Both the position numbers and the translations under genes were made by a program. Source: an uncultured Prochlorococcus sp. (GTDB lineage Bacteria > Cyanobacteriota > Cyanobacteriia > PCC-6307 > Cyanobiaceae). Taken from it: a stretch of 55,921 nucleotides of DNA. How positions within the stretch are numbered: position 1 is the stretch's first letter; every line of letters begins with the position of its first letter. The notes beneath the pieces were generated by a model. The model saw nothing but the letters and a program-made list of their open reading frames with translations, was not told the origin of the DNA and did no database searches. Positions 8,926-19,683 of this stretch are shown here, piece after piece. The DNA lies in NCBI GenBank assembly GCA_902574425.1, contig CACGNA010000007.1, positions 1-55,921 on the forward strand, given 5' to 3'.

Positions 8926-9402
8926 TTAACTTTCAAATTCATCCAAAATATAATCACTTAATGGCTTCCATTCAAGTTTTCTTGAACCACCCATTTCAAC
9001 AACAATTGTTAGTTTATTATCTTTAGTGCAAATTTCTATTAAGCTCTCCAATTCAGATTGAGACAATACTTGACCTTCTAACAACCAAAGTAATTTATTT
9101 TTATCATTTTCATTAAATAATTCAGAAGCTTGTGGAATTACTTGTTGAACTTCCCCTAGAGCTCCGTTTCTTCCCACGCTTTGATGTCCAAGGTGAGGTG
9201 GTCTAACGCCATGCAATTTGAGCAAGAAGACTTCTGGATCTCCAAGCCCTCTTGCTGAGGTTATGAAAGTTTTAAAGCCCTTGGCCCTCATTCTCCTCAA
9301 AAGACGAGTTTCATAACCACCTTCAAGAGGAGCAAACATTGCAAGACATTTGTTAGATTTTAAATCTTTATGAAACTTTTTCCCTGTGAGAAGTAATGGC
9401 AT
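8926..9402 (-). CDS. ndhN: NAD(P)H-quinone oxidoreductase subunit N
   Basis: NdhN is a small hydrophilic subunit, specific to cyanobacteria and chloroplasts, of the NDH-1 complex, which passes electrons from ferredoxin to plastoquinone in respiration and cyclic flow. The 158-residue product begins [10 protein letters not shown] and carries the family blocks [24 protein letters not shown] and [14 protein letters not shown]. Length is normal. It is the first gene of the ndhN-ldpA pair. The 274-base gap upstream is shared with the divergent ribosomal operon. Confidence 0.93.
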   Translation of the reverse strand: MPLLLTGKKFHKDLKSNKCLAMFAPLEGGYETRLLRRMRAKGFKTFITSARGLGDPEVFLLKLHGVRPPHLGHQSVGRNGALGEVQQVIPQASELFNENDKNKLLWLLEGQVLSQSELESLIEICTKDNKLTIVVEMGGSRKLEWKPLSDYILDEFES

Positions 9403-9676
9403 AAAAATTTCCTTTATTACTATTTTATTTTATTTTATGGTACTTGATGATGTACAATTGTGATTCAGTGAATTTTTAAGCTCGCAAGCTAGCCGAGCCT
9501 CTAGAAAATTTCACATTTTTTAGCGTTTCGTTAAAAAAATCAGGTGGGTTTATCCTAGGAGAAACTATCTAAGTTGTTAGATAAGTCTCAACCTTCTTAA
9601 TTGTTTTTTTATTAACTTAATCACTGAAAGATTTAGATAATTAAAAAATCATTACGAGCTAGCCTAATTTAGTCTT
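9403..9676. promoter_or_regulatory. divergent promoter region and rplC leader
   Basis: This gap separates ndhN (minus) from rplC (plus) and must hold promoters for both. It contains a perfect 7-bp stem with a GTTG loop (stems 9566-9572 and 9577-9583) that can be extended with one bulge by flanking GAG/CTC. The 8-mer AGCTAGCC occurs twice, at 9487-9494 and 9657-9664, the second 12 bases before the rplC start. No open reading frame of note is present. Confidence 0.45.
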
Positions 9677-10330
9677 ATGTCTATAGGGATTTTAGGAAAG
9701 AAATTGGGCATGTCCCAACTTTTCGACGACAAAGGTAATGCTGTACCAGTTACTCTTATTGAGGCTGGTCCTTGCCGTGTCACACAATTGAAAACTACCG
9801 CTTTGGATGGTTATACTGCCGTTCAGATAGGTTATGGTTTGTCCAAAGAGAAGCATTTAAGTAAGCCTGAAAAGGGACATTTGTTGAAATCAGGTGAAGA
9901 ACTTTTAAAGCATTTGAAAGAATATAGAGTTGAAGAAACGTCATCTTATGAAATCGGAAATCAAATAACTGTAAAAAACTTTGAGGTAGGTCAAAAAGTT
10001 GATATCAGTGGCAAATCTATGGGTAGAGGTTTTGCTGGTTACCAGAAAAGACATGGTTTTAGCAGAGGTCCTATGAGTCATGGTTCAAAAAATCATAGAG
10101 CTCCAGGTTCTACAGGAGCAGGAACAACTCCAGGCAGAATTTATCCTGGGAAAAGAATGGCAGGAAGATATGGAGGAAAACAGATAACTACAAAAGGTTT
10201 GTTAGTTCTAAAAATTGATGATCAGAAAAATTTGCTTGTAGTAAAGGGTTCTGTCCCAGGTAAGCCTGGCTCAATTGTCAACATTAAGCCAAATAATGTT
10301 GTAGGCAAAAAAGGAGGTGAAAAATCATGA
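9677..10330 (+). CDS. rplC: 50S ribosomal protein L3
   Basis: The 217-residue protein begins [18 protein letters not shown] and has the extended-loop signature [21 protein letters not shown]3 binds 23S rRNA early in 50S assembly, near the peptidyl-transferase centre. It is the first gene of the S10-spc-alpha run here because rpsJ has moved to the str operon. Its stop overlaps the rplD start as ATGA, implying translational coupling. Confidence 0.98.
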   Translation: MSIGILGKKLGMSQLFDDKGNAVPVTLIEAGPCRVTQLKTTALDGYTAVQIGYGLSKEKHLSKPEKGHLLKSGEELLKHLKEYRVEETSSYEIGNQITVKNFEVGQKVDISGKSMGRGFAGYQKRHGFSRGPMSHGSKNHRAPGSTGAGTTPGRIYPGKRMAGRYGGKQITTKGLLVLKIDDQKNLLVVKGSVPGKPGSIVNIKPNNVVGKKGGEKS

Positions 10331-10959
10331 CAACACTCGAAACTCTTAAGTGGGATGGTAAAAAATCAGGCAAAGTTACTCTTGATTTAGCAATTGCTAA
10401 AGATACTTCTTCGGCAGACTTAATCCATAGAGCAGTTCTTAGGCAGCTAGCAAATAAAAGACAAGGAACAGCATCAACTTTGACAAGATCTGAAGTACGT
10501 GGGGGCGGTAGAAAGCCATACAAACAGAAAGGTACAGGAAGAGCTCGTCAAGGATCAATAAGGACACCCTTAAGACCTGGGGGCGGAATTATTTTTGGAC
10601 CGAAGCCACGTTCTTACAATCTTGATATGAATCGTAAGGAACGTAGATTAGCTCTTAGAACAGCACTTATGTCCAGAGTATCTGATATAAAGGCTGTTGA
10701 AGATTTTGGATCTACTCTAAAGCAGCCTAAAACAAGCGACATCATTAATGGCCTTGCCCGATTAGGCATACAAAAAACTGAAAAAGTTTTGGTTATTCTT
10801 GATAGTCCGTCCGATTTGATAAAAAAATCCATCAATAATATTGAAAAAGTAAAATTAATCGCCGCCGATCAATTAAATGTATTTGATATTCTGAATGCTA
10901 ATAAGTTGGTAATAGGGCAATCAGCAATAAATAAAATTCAGGAGGTTTATGCATCATGA
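10327..10959 (+). CDS. rplD: 50S ribosomal protein L4
   Basis: The 210-residue L4 has the conserved loop segment [20 protein letters not shown] (residues about 59-78) that lines the peptide exit tunnel. In E. coli, L4 represses its own operon by binding the leader; whether that occurs here is unknown, but a leader hairpin is present before rplC. It is preceded by a strong Shine-Dalgarno (AAAGGAGGTGA) inside rplC and overlaps rplW by ATGA. Confidence 0.98.
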   Translation: MTTLETLKWDGKKSGKVTLDLAIAKDTSSADLIHRAVLRQLANKRQGTASTLTRSEVRGGGRKPYKQKGTGRARQGSIRTPLRPGGGIIFGPKPRSYNLDMNRKERRLALRTALMSRVSDIKAVEDFGSTLKQPKTSDIINGLARLGIQKTEKVLVILDSPSDLIKKSINNIEKVKLIAADQLNVFDILNANKLVIGQSAINKIQEVYAS

Positions 10960-11258
10960 GCAATTTATTTGATTCTCGTTTAGCCGATGTAATACGAAAG
11001 CCAGTTATTACTGAGAAAGCTACAAACGCATTAGATATTAACCAATATACTTTTGAAGTAGATCATAGAGCTGCAAAGCCAGAAATAAAGGCAGCTATTG
11101 AAGCCTTGTTTAGTGTTAAAGTCATAGGAGTTAACACTATGAATCCTCCTAGGAGAACAAGAAGAGTCGGGAAATTTTCCGGAAAACGTTCTCAGGTCAA
11201 GAAGGCAATTGTACGTCTTGCTGAAGGAGACAAAATCCAACTATTTCCAGAATCTTAA
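10956..11258 (+). CDS. rplW: 50S ribosomal protein L23
   Basis: The 100-residue L23 contains [13 protein letters not shown] at the N-terminus and the conserved [15 protein letters not shown] loop. L23 sits at the tunnel exit and docks trigger factor and SRP. CAGGAGGT lies 12 bases before the start, within rplD, and the genes overlap by ATGA. Twelve bases separate it from rplB. Confidence 0.97.
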   Translation: MSNLFDSRLADVIRKPVITEKATNALDINQYTFEVDHRAAKPEIKAAIEALFSVKVIGVNTMNPPRRTRRVGKFSGKRSQVKKAIVRLAEGDKIQLFPES

Positions 11259-11270
11259 GGAGTTTTAATC

Positions 11271-12134
11271 ATGGCAATTCGTAAATTTAAACCTTATACA
11301 CCTGGCACTAGACAAAGAGTAGTTACTGATTTTAGTGAAATAACAAGTGCAAAACCTGAGAGATCATTAATAGTCTCAAAACATAGAGTTAAAGGCAGGA
11401 ATAATCGTGGAGTTATTACTTGTCGTCATCGTGGAGGTGGTCACAAAAGGCAATATAGATTAGTTGATTTTAGAAGAGATAAAAGAAACATTAACGCTAA
11501 AGTTGCAGCTATCCATTACGATCCTCATAGAAATGCAAGGCTTGCACTTTTATTTTACGAAGATGGAGAGAAAAGATACATTATCGCTCCAGCTGGAGTA
11601 AAAGTCGGCCAAAATGTTATTTCTGGAGAAAGTGTTCCAATTGAAGATGGAAATGCAATGCCACTTTCTGTTATGCCATTAGGATCAAGTGTTCATTGTG
11701 TTGAGTTATATGCAGGAAGAGGTGCTCAGATGGTTAGATCCGCAGGAGCTAGTGCCCAAGTGATGGCAAAAGAGGGAGATTATGTTGCTTTAAAACTACC
11801 ATCTACTGAGGTAAGACTTGTTAGAAAAGAATGTTACGCAACTCTTGGAGAAGTGGGTAACTCAGAAATAAGAAATACTAGCTTAGGTAAAGCAGGAAGA
11901 AGAAGATGGCTTGGAAGAAGGCCTCAAGTAAGAGGAAGTGTAATGAACCCATGTGATCATCCACATGGAGGAGGAGAGGGAAAAGCACCAATTGGTAGAG
12001 CAGGTCCTGTTACTCCATGGGGTAAACCAGCTCTTGGGTTAAAGACACGTAAAAAGAACAAACCAAGTAATAAATTAGTAGTTCGAAGGCGTCGTCGCGT
12101 TTCTAAGAGGAGTAGAGGAGGAAGAGACTCTTGA
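11271..12134 (+). CDS. rplB: 50S ribosomal protein L2
   Basis: The 287-residue L2 contains the universally conserved block [19 protein letters not shown] near the C-terminus, including the His linked to peptidyl-transferase function, and [20 protein letters not shown] near the N-terminus. Shine-Dalgarno AAGGAG precedes the ATG. Length is slightly greater than in E. coli owing to a basic C-terminal tail (KRSRGGRDS). Confidence 0.98.
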   Translation: MAIRKFKPYTPGTRQRVVTDFSEITSAKPERSLIVSKHRVKGRNNRGVITCRHRGGGHKRQYRLVDFRRDKRNINAKVAAIHYDPHRNARLALLFYEDGEKRYIIAPAGVKVGQNVISGESVPIEDGNAMPLSVMPLGSSVHCVELYAGRGAQMVRSAGASAQVMAKEGDYVALKLPSTEVRLVRKECYATLGEVGNSEIRNTSLGKAGRRRWLGRRPQVRGSVMNPCDHPHGGGEGKAPIGRAGPVTPWGKPALGLKTRKKNKPSNKLVVRRRRRVSKRSRGGRDS

Positions 12135-12171
12135 TTAATTCATTTATTAATTTAATTTCTATTTTATAAAC

Positions 12172-12450
12172 ATGGGACGTTCACTAAAAAAAGGACCTTT
12201 TATAGCAGATAGCTTGCTCAAAAAGGTAGAAAAACAAAATTCTGATAATGACAAGTCTGTTATTAAAACTTGGTCCAGATCCTCTACGATTCTACCTGTA
12301 ATGATCGGCCACACAATCGCCGTACACAATGGGAAGACTCACATCCCTGTATTTATAACCGAACAAATGATTGGCCATAAACTCGGTGAATTTGCTCCTA
12401 CACGCACTTACCGAGGTCACATAAGAGATAAGAAAGGAGCAAAATCATGA
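12172..12450 (+). CDS. rpsS: 30S ribosomal protein S19
   Basis: The 92-residue S19 begins [10 protein letters not shown] and has the family signature [20 protein letters not shown] and [15 protein letters not shown]. It binds 16S rRNA in the head with S13. A 37-base spacer follows rplB, and its stop overlaps the rplV start as ATGA. Confidence 0.98.
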   Translation: MGRSLKKGPFIADSLLKKVEKQNSDNDKSVIKTWSRSSTILPVMIGHTIAVHNGKTHIPVFITEQMIGHKLGEFAPTRTYRGHIRDKKGAKS

Positions 12451-12833
12451 CAAAAACACCTGAAACAAACAAAACAGCCATTGCTCATGGAAATTATGTG
12501 CGCGGATCAGCCTCTAAAGTGAGAAGAGTTTTGGATCAAATAAGGGGTAGGTCTTATAGAGATGCATTGATTATGTTGGAATTTATGCCTTACAGATCTA
12601 CTGATCCTATTACTAAAGTTCTAAGATCTGCTGTTGCTAATGCAGAACATAACCTTGGAATGGATCCCTCCACCTTAGTTATTTCCTCTGCATGGGCTAA
12701 TAGTGGTCCAGTAATGAAAAGGTTTAGGCCTAGAGCTCAAGGTAGAGCCTTCTCTATCAAAAAACAGACTTGCCACATAAGCATTTCTGTTGAATCTGTT
12801 CCTACTCAAACTAATACGGAGGTACAAAACTAA
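12447..12833 (+). CDS. rplV: 50S ribosomal protein L22
   Basis: The 128-residue L22 has the tunnel-constriction beta-hairpin, ending [20 protein letters not shown], where macrolide-resistance changes arise in other bacteria. The first residues are a short Thr-rich extension. AAAGGAGC lies before the ATG. Its TAA shares one base with the rpsC ATG (TAATG). Confidence 0.97.
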   Translation: MTKTPETNKTAIAHGNYVRGSASKVRRVLDQIRGRSYRDALIMLEFMPYRSTDPITKVLRSAVANAEHNLGMDPSTLVISSAWANSGPVMKRFRPRAQGRAFSIKKQTCHISISVESVPTQTNTEVQN

Positions 12834-13564
12834 TGGGACATAAAATACATCCCTCTGGACTAAGATTAGGAATTACTCAAGAGCATCGCTCCAAATGGTT
12901 TGCTACTTCCAAGACATACCCAATGCTTCTCCAAGAAGATTATAAAATTCGTACTTTTATACAGAAAAAATATGCTTCAGCCGGAATTAGCGATGTTTTA
13001 ATAGCTAGAAAAGCTGATCAGCTGGAACTGGAATTAAAAACAGCAAGACCAGGAGTGATAGTTGGAAGACAAGGTAGTGGAATTGAAGAATTAAGGTCTG
13101 GAATTCAGAAAACTATAGGTGATAGGACCAGGCAAGTTAGAATAAATGTTGTTGAGGTTGATCGAGTTGATGCGGACGCTTTTTTACTTGCTGAATACAT
13201 AGCGCAACAACTTGAAAAAAGGGTTGCTTTTAGAAGAACTATAAGGATGGCTTTACAAAGAGCTCAAAGGGCTGGAGTTTTAGGTCTTAAAATACAAGTA
13301 GGGGGAAGGTTAAATGGTGCTGAAATTGCTAGAACTGAATGGACTAGAGAAGGTAGAGTCCCTTTACATACTTTGCGAGCTGAAATTGATTATGCAATAC
13401 GTGAAGCCAATACAACTTATGGTGTCCTAGGAATTAAAGTTTGGGTTTTTAAAGGTGAAGTTCTTCCTAAAGAAGAACAAAAAATCCCTGTAGGTGTAAA
13501 CCCGAATAGGAAAGTTAGTCGAAGACCTCAGCAATTTGAGGATCGTTCAAATGAGAATTCATAG
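12833..13564 (+). CDS. rpsC: 30S ribosomal protein S3
   Basis: The 243-residue S3 begins [13 protein letters not shown] and has a KH domain with the [11 protein letters not shown] loop, followed by the C-terminal domain block [21 protein letters not shown]3 helps form the mRNA entry channel. GGAGGT is 12 bases upstream in rplV. A short basic tail follows the core. Confidence 0.98.
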   Translation: MGHKIHPSGLRLGITQEHRSKWFATSKTYPMLLQEDYKIRTFIQKKYASAGISDVLIARKADQLELELKTARPGVIVGRQGSGIEELRSGIQKTIGDRTRQVRINVVEVDRVDADAFLLAEYIAQQLEKRVAFRRTIRMALQRAQRAGVLGLKIQVGGRLNGAEIARTEWTREGRVPLHTLRAEIDYAIREANTTYGVLGIKVWVFKGEVLPKEEQKIPVGVNPNRKVSRRPQQFEDRSNENS

Positions 13565-13575
13565 GAGGTATAAAA

Positions 13576-14058
13576 ATGCTTAGTCCAAAACGTACTAAAT
13601 TTCGTAAACAACACAGAGGAAGAATGAGGGGGGTAGCCTCTAAAGGGAATACTATTGCCTTCGGTCAATTTGCCCTCCAAGCTCAAGACTGTGGATGGGT
13701 AACTGCTCGTCAAATTGAGGCAAGTAGACGAGCAATGACTAGATATATCAAACGTGGAGGTCAAATCTGGATAAGAATATTTCCTGATAAACCTGTCACT
13801 ATGAGGCCTGCTGAAACCAGAATGGGTTCTGGTAAAGGTAATCCTGAGTTTTGGGTTGCAGTTGTAAAACCAGGCAGGATCCTTTTTGAAATGGGTGGAG
13901 AGGATATTACTGAGGAAATTGCAAAAGAAGCTATGCGTCTAGCTCAATACAAACTTCCTGTAAAAACAAAATTTATCTCGAATGATAAAAATCTAGAACT
14001 TTCCTCCCAAGAAAATTCAAAAAATAATAAGGAATCTCAAAAGGAGGTTAAACAATGA
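13576..14058 (+). CDS. rplP: 50S ribosomal protein L16
   Basis: L16 begins [19 protein letters not shown] and includes the conserved [20 protein letters not shown] and [19 protein letters not shown], core of the A-site tRNA contact. At 160 residues it is about 20 longer than usual, the excess being a polar Asn/Ser/Lys tail after residue 138. AGGAGGT precedes the start; the stop overlaps rpmC as ATGA. Confidence 0.98.
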   Translation: MLSPKRTKFRKQHRGRMRGVASKGNTIAFGQFALQAQDCGWVTARQIEASRRAMTRYIKRGGQIWIRIFPDKPVTMRPAETRMGSGKGNPEFWVAVVKPGRILFEMGGEDITEEIAKEAMRLAQYKLPVKTKFISNDKNLELSSQENSKNNKESQKEVKQ

Positions 14059-14273
14059 AAAACTCAGAGTCACTTAAAGAATTTAAAAAATTAAATTCTG
14101 ATCAAATTACTGAAAAGATTGACCAATTACGAAAAGATCTTTTTGATTTGAGATTCAAGCAAGCTACTAGACAGCTTAATGAAACTCATAAATTTAAAAT
14201 TATTAAGAAACAAGTTGCGCAATTACTATCCCTCAGTAAAAGTCAATCTGCTTCTCAAACAACTTCTGATTAA
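14055..14273 (+). CDS. rpmC: 50S ribosomal protein L29
   Basis: The 72-residue L29 is two antiparallel helices, with signature [17 protein letters not shown] near the middle and a polar Ser/Gln tail. L29 contacts L23 near the tunnel exit. AAGGAGGT precedes the start inside rplP. Ten bases separate it from rpsQ. Confidence 0.95.
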   Translation: MKNSESLKEFKKLNSDQITEKIDQLRKDLFDLRFKQATRQLNETHKFKIIKKQVAQLLSLSKSQSASQTTSD

Positions 14274-14283
14274 TTATTTAGTT

Positions 14284-14550
14284 ATGGCACTTAAAGAAAG
14301 AATTGGTACTGTTGTCAGCGACAAGATGGATAAAACAGTTGTTGTTGCTGTTATTAACAGATATCCACATCCCACTTATAAGAAAATTGTAAGTAGAACC
14401 ACTAGATATAAGGCTCATGATCCTGAAAATACATGTGTTCTAGGTGATCGAGTTAAAATTAGAGAAACTAGACCGCTTAGTGCTCATAAAAGATGGGCAA
14501 TAGAGGAGATCCTTAATAATAAAATCCAGACTAAGGAGGTTAAAAAATGA
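14284..14550 (+). CDS. rpsQ: 30S ribosomal protein S17
   Basis: An in-frame ATG exists as far up as 14179 inside rpmC, but the family N-terminus [20 protein letters not shown] begins at 14284, so that start is chosen. The 88-residue OB-fold protein has the signature [18 protein letters not shown]. It is an early 16S rRNA binder. The stop overlaps rplN as ATGA. Confidence 0.96.
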
Positions 14551-14912
14551 TTCAACAAGAAACTTATTTAACAGTCGCTGATAACAGTGGTGCAAAAAGA
14601 CTCCAGTGTATTAGGGTTTTAGGATCTAATAGAAGATACGCTCATGTTGGGGATGTAATTGTAGCAACAGTAAAAGATGCTCTTCCGAATATGGGAGTTA
14701 AGAAATCTGAAGTTGTAAAGGCTGTCATTGTTAGAACTAAAGCAACATTAAGAAGAAATACTGGTAATTCAATCAGATTTGATGATAATGCTGCCGTTTT
14801 GATTAATGAAGATAAAAATCCAAAAGGGACTAGAGTTTTTGGTCCTGTAGCTAGAGAATTGCGGGATAAAAATTACACTAAGATTGTTTCTCTTGCTCCG
14901 GAGGTGATTTAA
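14547..14912 (+). CDS. rplN: 50S ribosomal protein L14
   Basis: The 121-residue L14 begins [19 protein letters not shown] and has the block [24 protein letters not shown]. It forms an intersubunit bridge and is the docking site of silencing factor RsfS. AAGGAGGT lies 8 bases before the ATG. It abuts rplX with no spacer. Confidence 0.98.
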
Positions 14913-15269
14913 ATGTTGGATTCATTAAAACAAAAGAAAAATTTCCAAAGAATAAAAATGAGATTAAAAACTGGAGATTTAGTAAAAGTAATTAACGGAA
15001 AGGAAAAAGGCAAAACTGGCGAGGTTTTAAAAACTATCCCTCTGGAAAATAGAGTAGTTGTTAAGGGAATTAATCTTAGGACAAAACATGTAAAACCAAC
15101 TCAGGAAGGAGAAACTGGAAGAATACTTACAGAAGAAGCATCTTTACATGCATCAAATGTAATGTTCTTTTCCAAGGATAAAAATCTTACAAGTAAGATT
15201 GAATACTTTATTGATAAAGAGGGAGTTAAGAAAAGAAGATTGAAGAAAACTGGTGAACTAATTGATTAA
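14913..15269 (+). CDS. rplX: 50S ribosomal protein L24
   Basis: L24 carries a KOW motif ([16 protein letters not shown], about residues 24-41) and the [18 protein letters not shown] block. It starts 50S assembly at the 5' end of 23S rRNA. The ATG at 14913 directly follows the rplN stop and GGAGGTGA lies inside rplN; a second in-frame ATG (15 codons later, MRLKTGD) is possible, and would give the shorter bacterial form. Confidence 0.95.
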   Translation: MLDSLKQKKNFQRIKMRLKTGDLVKVINGKEKGKTGEVLKTIPLENRVVVKGINLRTKHVKPTQEGETGRILTEEASLHASNVMFFSKDKNLTSKIEYFIDKEGVKKRRLKKTGELID

Positions 15270-15343
15270 TTTTTCATCAGAAACTAGATTTAAACTTTTT
15301 CTAATTTATCAATTCTGACAAAGACCAGAATTAACAAAAAATT

Positions 15344-15883
15344 ATGACTCTAAAAAATCGCTACAAAGAATCAATTAGACCAAAACTTTTAAAGGACCTT
15401 GGTCTTAAAAATATTCATCAAGTACCTAAAGTTGTAAAAGTCAACGTTAACAGAGGTCTTGGTGAAGCCGCTTCTAATTCAAAAGCTCTAGAAGCTTCTT
15501 TAAACGAAATGGCAACAATTACAGGACAAAAGGCCTTAATAACTAGGGCTAAGAAAGCTATCGCGGGTTTTAAAATTCGTGAAGGTATGCCAATTGGTTG
15601 TACTGTAACTTTGAGAGGAGACAGGATGTATTCCTTTTTAGAGAGATTTATAAATCTAGCGTTACCAAGAATAAGAGACTTTAGAGGCGTTAATCCAAAA
15701 AGTTTCGATGGGAGAGGTAATTACACCCTTGGAGTTAAAGAGCAATTGATTTTTCCTGAAATCTCTTTTGATAAAATAGACTCAATAAGAGGTATGGATA
15801 TAACTATTGTCACAAGTGCAAGATCAGATCAAGAAGGTAAAGCTCTCTTGCAAGAGTTAGGTATGCCTTTTAGTAAGAATTAA
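15344..15883 (+). CDS. rplE: 50S ribosomal protein L5
   Basis: The 179-residue L5 begins [15 protein letters not shown], with [33 protein letters not shown] and the C-terminal [20 protein letters not shown]. It binds 5S rRNA and bridges to the small-subunit head. The 74-base gap from rplX is the largest inside the spc part and has no clear terminator. Directly after L5 comes S8: the usual rpsN (S14) between them is missing. Confidence 0.98.
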   Translation: MTLKNRYKESIRPKLLKDLGLKNIHQVPKVVKVNVNRGLGEAASNSKALEASLNEMATITGQKALITRAKKAIAGFKIREGMPIGCTVTLRGDRMYSFLERFINLALPRIRDFRGVNPKSFDGRGNYTLGVKEQLIFPEISFDKIDSIRGMDITIVTSARSDQEGKALLQELGMPFSKN

Positions 15884-15892
15884 ATTACAACT

Positions 15893-16294
15893 ATGTCAAA
15901 TCACGATCCTATTTCAGATATGCTTACTCGGATTAGAAATGCGAGTCAAAAAAAGCATACAACAACAACAATCCCATGTTCAAAAATGTCCTTAAGTATC
16001 GCCAAAGTGCTTCAAAAAGAGGGTTTCATTTCTGATATTAATGAAGAAGGTGAAGGTTATAAATCACAAATAATACTTGGTCTCAAATATAGTGGTAAAA
16101 ATAAATTCCCAACTATTCGATCTATGCAAAGAGTTAGTAAACCTGGTTTGAGAATTTATAAGAATACTAAAGGCTTACCAAAAGTTCTTGGAGGTCTTGG
16201 AGTTGCTATTATCTCAACTTCTAAAGGCGTTATGAGTGATCGCGATGCCAGGAAGCAAGGTATAGGTGGCGAGATCCTTTGCTACGTTTATTAA
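15893..16294 (+). CDS. rpsH: 30S ribosomal protein S8
   Basis: The 133-residue S8 begins [14 protein letters not shown] and ends with the conserved [20 protein letters not shown] block that contacts 16S rRNA helix 21. In E. coli S8 represses the spc operon post-transcriptionally. It starts 9 bases after rplE and ends 12 bases before rplF. Confidence 0.98.
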   Translation: MSNHDPISDMLTRIRNASQKKHTTTTIPCSKMSLSIAKVLQKEGFISDINEEGEGYKSQIILGLKYSGKNKFPTIRSMQRVSKPGLRIYKNTKGLPKVLGGLGVAIISTSKGVMSDRDARKQGIGGEILCYVY

Positions 16295-16306
16295 GGAGAA
16301 TTAATT

Positions 16307-16846
16307 ATGTCAAGAATCGGAAAAACACCAGTACCTATTCCAGATAAAGTCACAGTTGATTTTGATGGGTTAACGGTTGTAGTTAAAGGCCCTAAGGGTG
16401 AGTTAAAACGTCTAATGCCTGAGGGAGTTAGTTTTGATAAAAAGGATAATACTGTTGTTGTAATTCCTACTACAACCAAAATACATTCCAGGCAAAGACA
16501 TGGTTTATGTAGAGCCTTAATTGCAAATATGGTTGAAGGGGTTAGTAAAGGTTTTTCAAAAAAACTTGAAATTGTAGGCGTTGGATCCAGAGCACAAGTA
16601 AAAGGTAAAAATCTAATTGTGAGTGCAGGATATAGTCATCCTGTAGAAATGACCCCCCCTGATGGTATAACATACAAAGTTGAGAGTAATACAAACGTTA
16701 CCGTATCTGGAATTGATAAAGAAATTGTTGGCAACGAAGCAGCAAAAATCCGATCAATTAGACCTCCAGAGCCTTATAAAGGAAAAGGAATTAAATACCA
16801 TGATGAGAAAATTCTCAGAAAAGCTGGTAAATCTGGCAAAAAATAA
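16307..16846 (+). CDS. rplF: 50S ribosomal protein L6
   Basis: The 179-residue L6 has two repeated domains: [15 protein letters not shown] at the N-terminus, and the C-terminal signature [16 protein letters not shown] (about residues 152-167) near the sarcin-ricin loop. AAGGAG precedes the ATG. Fourteen bases separate it from rplR. Confidence 0.98.
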   Translation: MSRIGKTPVPIPDKVTVDFDGLTVVVKGPKGELKRLMPEGVSFDKKDNTVVVIPTTTKIHSRQRHGLCRALIANMVEGVSKGFSKKLEIVGVGSRAQVKGKNLIVSAGYSHPVEMTPPDGITYKVESNTNVTVSGIDKEIVGNEAAKIRSIRPPEPYKGKGIKYHDEKILRKAGKSGKK

Positions 16847-16860
16847 TTCCACTTAAAAAA

Positions 16861-17229
16861 ATGACCAAACTTTCCAGGAAATTACAAACCCAAAAAAGAC
16901 ATAGAAGATTAAGAAGGTTCTTAATTGGAGATGCAACACGTCCAAGATTGTCTGTTTTTCGCTCTAATAACCATATTTATGCACAGGTTATAGACGATAG
17001 TGTTCAAAAAACTATTTGTTCTGCTTCAACTGTTGATAAAGAACTCAGAGAAAAATCAGAGAAATTACCCTCTGATTGTAATTCTTCTTCTATTGTTGGA
17101 AAACTATTAGCAAAGAGAGCAATAAAAAAAGGTATCAAGCAAGTAATTTTTGATCGTGGAGGCAATTTGTATCACGGAAGAGTTAAGGCTCTTGCAGATG
17201 CTGCTCGTGAAGCTGGCCTAAAATTCTAA
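16861..17229 (+). CDS. rplR: 50S ribosomal protein L18
   Basis: The 122-residue L18 has a basic N-terminus ([10 protein letters not shown]), the core [19 protein letters not shown] and the C-terminal [24 protein letters not shown]. It binds 5S rRNA with L5. No clear Shine-Dalgarno is present; the 16-base gap to rpsE is A/T only. Confidence 0.98.
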   Translation: MTKLSRKLQTQKRHRRLRRFLIGDATRPRLSVFRSNNHIYAQVIDDSVQKTICSASTVDKELREKSEKLPSDCNSSSIVGKLLAKRAIKKGIKQVIFDRGGNLYHGRVKALADAAREAGLKF

Positions 17230-17245
17230 CTTTAAATTTTTTACT

Positions 17246-17869
17246 ATGACTGACACTCCACTAAAACAAGAAGCTCAATCAAAAACTGATAATGTTCCTA
17301 GTGCTAACCCTAGCGAACTAAAAAAGAATAATCGTAATAACGATCGAAAAAGAAATAGAAGAGGTGATTCAAAAAATCTAGAAAGAGATTCTGATTGGCA
17401 AGAAAGGGTTGTTCAAATCAGACGTGTATCTAAAACTGTTAAAGGTGGAAAAAAAATGAGTTTTAGAGCAATCGTTGTTGTTGGAAATGAGAAAGGTCAA
17501 GTTGGAGTTGGAGTTGGTAAAGCTGGCGATGTCATTGGTGCAGTCAGAAAGGGAGTTTCAGATGGTAAAAAGCATCTTGTTAGGGTCCCCTTAACTCCAA
17601 ATAATTCAATACCAACTTTATCTAATGGTAGAGATGGTGCCGCTAATGTACTTATTAGGCCAGCCGCTCCAGGTACAGGTGTAATTGCTGGTGGTTCAAT
17701 TAGAACAGTTTTAGAATTAGCGGGCATAAAAAATGTCTTAGCAAAAAGATTGGGAAGCAAAACTCCTTTGAATAATGCAAGAGCTGCTATGGTAGCTCTT
17801 TCTCAATTAAGAACACACAAATCTGCCTCTAGGGAGAGAGGAATCTCACTTGAACAGCTCTATTCTTAA
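17246..17869 (+). CDS. rpsE: 30S ribosomal protein S5 with polar N-terminal extension
   Basis: The double-stranded-RNA-binding-type core starts near residue 52 ([18 protein letters not shown]) and includes [18 protein letters not shown] and [14 protein letters not shown]5 lines the mRNA channel and affects accuracy. At 207 residues it is about 40 longer than the E. coli protein, all of it a disordered-looking Asn/Lys/Arg/Asp N-terminal stretch. The next gene is rplO; rpmD (L30), which sits between them in many bacteria, is absent. Confidence 0.97.
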   Translation: MTDTPLKQEAQSKTDNVPSANPSELKKNNRNNDRKRNRRGDSKNLERDSDWQERVVQIRRVSKTVKGGKKMSFRAIVVVGNEKGQVGVGVGKAGDVIGAVRKGVSDGKKHLVRVPLTPNNSIPTLSNGRDGAANVLIRPAAPGTGVIAGGSIRTVLELAGIKNVLAKRLGSKTPLNNARAAMVALSQLRTHKSASRERGISLEQLYS

Positions 17870-17874
17870 AAATC

Positions 17875-18333
17875 ATGACTTCAACATTAAATAATCTTAA
17901 ATCAAACTCTGGCTCTAGAAAGAAAAAATTAAGAAAGGGTAGAGGTATTGCTGCCGGGCAAGGTGCTTCATGTGGTTTTGGAATGAGAGGACAAAAGTCA
18001 CGTTCTGGAAGACCCACACGTCCAGGGTTTGAAGGTGGCCAAATGCCTCTGTATAGAAGAGTTCCTAAATTAAAGCACTTTGAAATAATTAATCAAAAGA
18101 ACTTTTCTATAATAAATTTAGATAAATTAAATGATTTCAAAGATAACGATACTGTTAACCTAGACTCGCTAGTTAAGAAAGGATTGATCTTTAAGCCAAA
18201 ATTTCCTTTAAAAATTCTTGGTAATGGAAAAGTTAATGTAAAGTTAACAGTGCAAGCTCATGCATTTACAAAAGTTGCAAAACAAAAGATTGAGGATGCA
18301 GGTGGATCTTGCGAGCTTATTAACAATAAATAA
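17875..18333 (+). CDS. rplO: 50S ribosomal protein L15
   Basis: The 152-residue L15 has the Gly/Arg-rich N-terminal arm ([19 protein letters not shown], then [27 protein letters not shown]) that runs into the 50S interior, and a compact C-terminal domain. It starts 5 bases after rpsE and precedes secY by 30 bases. Confidence 0.97.
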   Translation: MTSTLNNLKSNSGSRKKKLRKGRGIAAGQGASCGFGMRGQKSRSGRPTRPGFEGGQMPLYRRVPKLKHFEIINQKNFSIINLDKLNDFKDNDTVNLDSLVKKGLIFKPKFPLKILGNGKVNVKLTVQAHAFTKVAKQKIEDAGGSCELINNK

Positions 18334-18363
18334 ATTTACAAAAATATTTAGGTAAGTCTCAAA

Positions 18364-19683
18364 ATGTTTGTCAAAAAAAGTAGAAATCCTAGTGCTTCTG
18401 AAATACTCTCCCAATTATTTTTAAATAAAGAACTAAGGAGTAGAGTTTTAATAACTTTAGGTCTTCTTCTTTTAGTAAGACTTGGTATCTATATCCCCAT
18501 GCCGGGGATTGATAGGGTTGCGTTTAAAAGTTTTATAGATCAAGGTGGACAATTAATAGGTTTTTTAGATATTTTTACTGGCGGAGGAATTTCAACCCTT
18601 GGAATATTTGCATTGGGTATACTCCCTTTTATAAACGCATCAATTATTATTCAACTTCTTACAGCGTCATTGCCTGTACTTGAAGATTTACAAAAAAATG
18701 AAGGAGAAGCTGGTAGAAGAAAAATTGCTCAAATAACAAGATATGTTTCCTTAGGATGGGGTTTTCTGCAGAGTATTATTTTTGCTTTAATTCTTAGACA
18801 ATATGCAATTCAGGGGATAAGTGAAACCACATTTGTCTTGCAAACCTCTCTAGCCTTGGTTACTGGCTCAATGTTAGTGATGTGGTTTAGTGAAATTATT
18901 ACAGAGAAAGGAATAGGTCAAGGCGCTTCATTGGTGATTTTTCTGAATATTGTCGCGACTTTACCAAAGGCTCTGAGTTCAACCATTGAAAAAGCGCAAA
19001 CTGGTGATCGGGGAGATGTTTTAGGTATAGCAGTTTTACTTGGAGTGTTTTTATTGACAATTGTTGGGATAATTTTTGTCCAAGAGGGAGCCAGAAGAAT
19101 CCCTATTGTTAGTGCAAAAAGACAAATAGGAAATTCAACATTACTTCCTACGAGGCAAAGTTATTTACCCTTGAAATTAAATGCAGGAGGAGTAATGCCA
19201 ATTATATTTGCATCTGCTTTAATTTTTTTACCTATAACTATTGCAAATGTTACGGGCAATCCAGTCTTAATCAAATTAGCGAGTAGTTTAAATCCTGGAT
19301 CCTCAAATCCATGGCCATATGCTCTTACATTTTTCTCCTTGATTTTGGGATTCTCCTATTTTTATGCATCCCTTACAATTAATCCAGTTGATGTGGCTTC
19401 AAATTTAAAGAAAGGAGGAGTAGCAATACCAGGAGTTAGACCAGGAACTAATACAGCAAACTACCTAGCAGGTATACAAAATAGGTTGACATTATTAGGA
19501 GGATTATTCCTGGGTTCAGTAGCTATAATTCCAGCTGCAGTAGAAAGAGCGACAAATGTTCAGACCTTTCAAGGTTTAGGAGCCACATCATTACTAATTC
19601 TTGTGGGTGTGGCTATTGATACTGCTAAGCAAATTCAGACTTATGTTATTTCTCAAAGGTATGAGGGACTAATTAACAATTAA
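18364..19683 (+). CDS. secY: preprotein translocase subunit SecY
   Basis: SecY is the channel of the Sec translocon in plasma and thylakoid membranes. The 439-residue protein has about ten membrane spans, the plug-region motif [10 protein letters not shown], the lateral-gate stretch [17 protein letters not shown] and the cytoplasmic-loop arginine segment [15 protein letters not shown] used by SecA and ribosomes. The final TAA shares a base with the adk ATG (TAATG). SecY is normally placed at the end of the spc operon, as here. Confidence 0.98.
   Translation: MFVKKSRNPSASEILSQLFLNKELRSRVLITLGLLLLVRLGIYIPMPGIDRVAFKSFIDQGGQLIGFLDIFTGGGISTLGIFALGILPFINASIIIQLLTASLPVLEDLQKNEGEAGRRKIAQITRYVSLGWGFLQSIIFALILRQYAIQGISETTFVLQTSLALVTGSMLVMWFSEIITEKGIGQGASLVIFLNIVATLPKALSSTIEKAQTGDRGDVLGIAVLLGVFLLTIVGIIFVQEGARRIPIVSAKRQIGNSTLLPTRQSYLPLKLNAGGVMPIIFASALIFLPITIANVTGNPVLIKLASSLNPGSSNPWPYALTFFSLILGFSYFYASLTINPVDVASNLKKGGVAIPGVRPGTNTANYLAGIQNRLTLLGGLFLGSVAIIPAAVERATNVQTFQGLGATSLLILVGVAIDTAKQIQTYVISQRYEGLINN

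Noticed and set aside
14179-14283. N-terminal extension of S17 into rpmC
   Set aside because: The extra 35 codons are the out-of-frame reading of L29; the conserved S17 start is at 14284.
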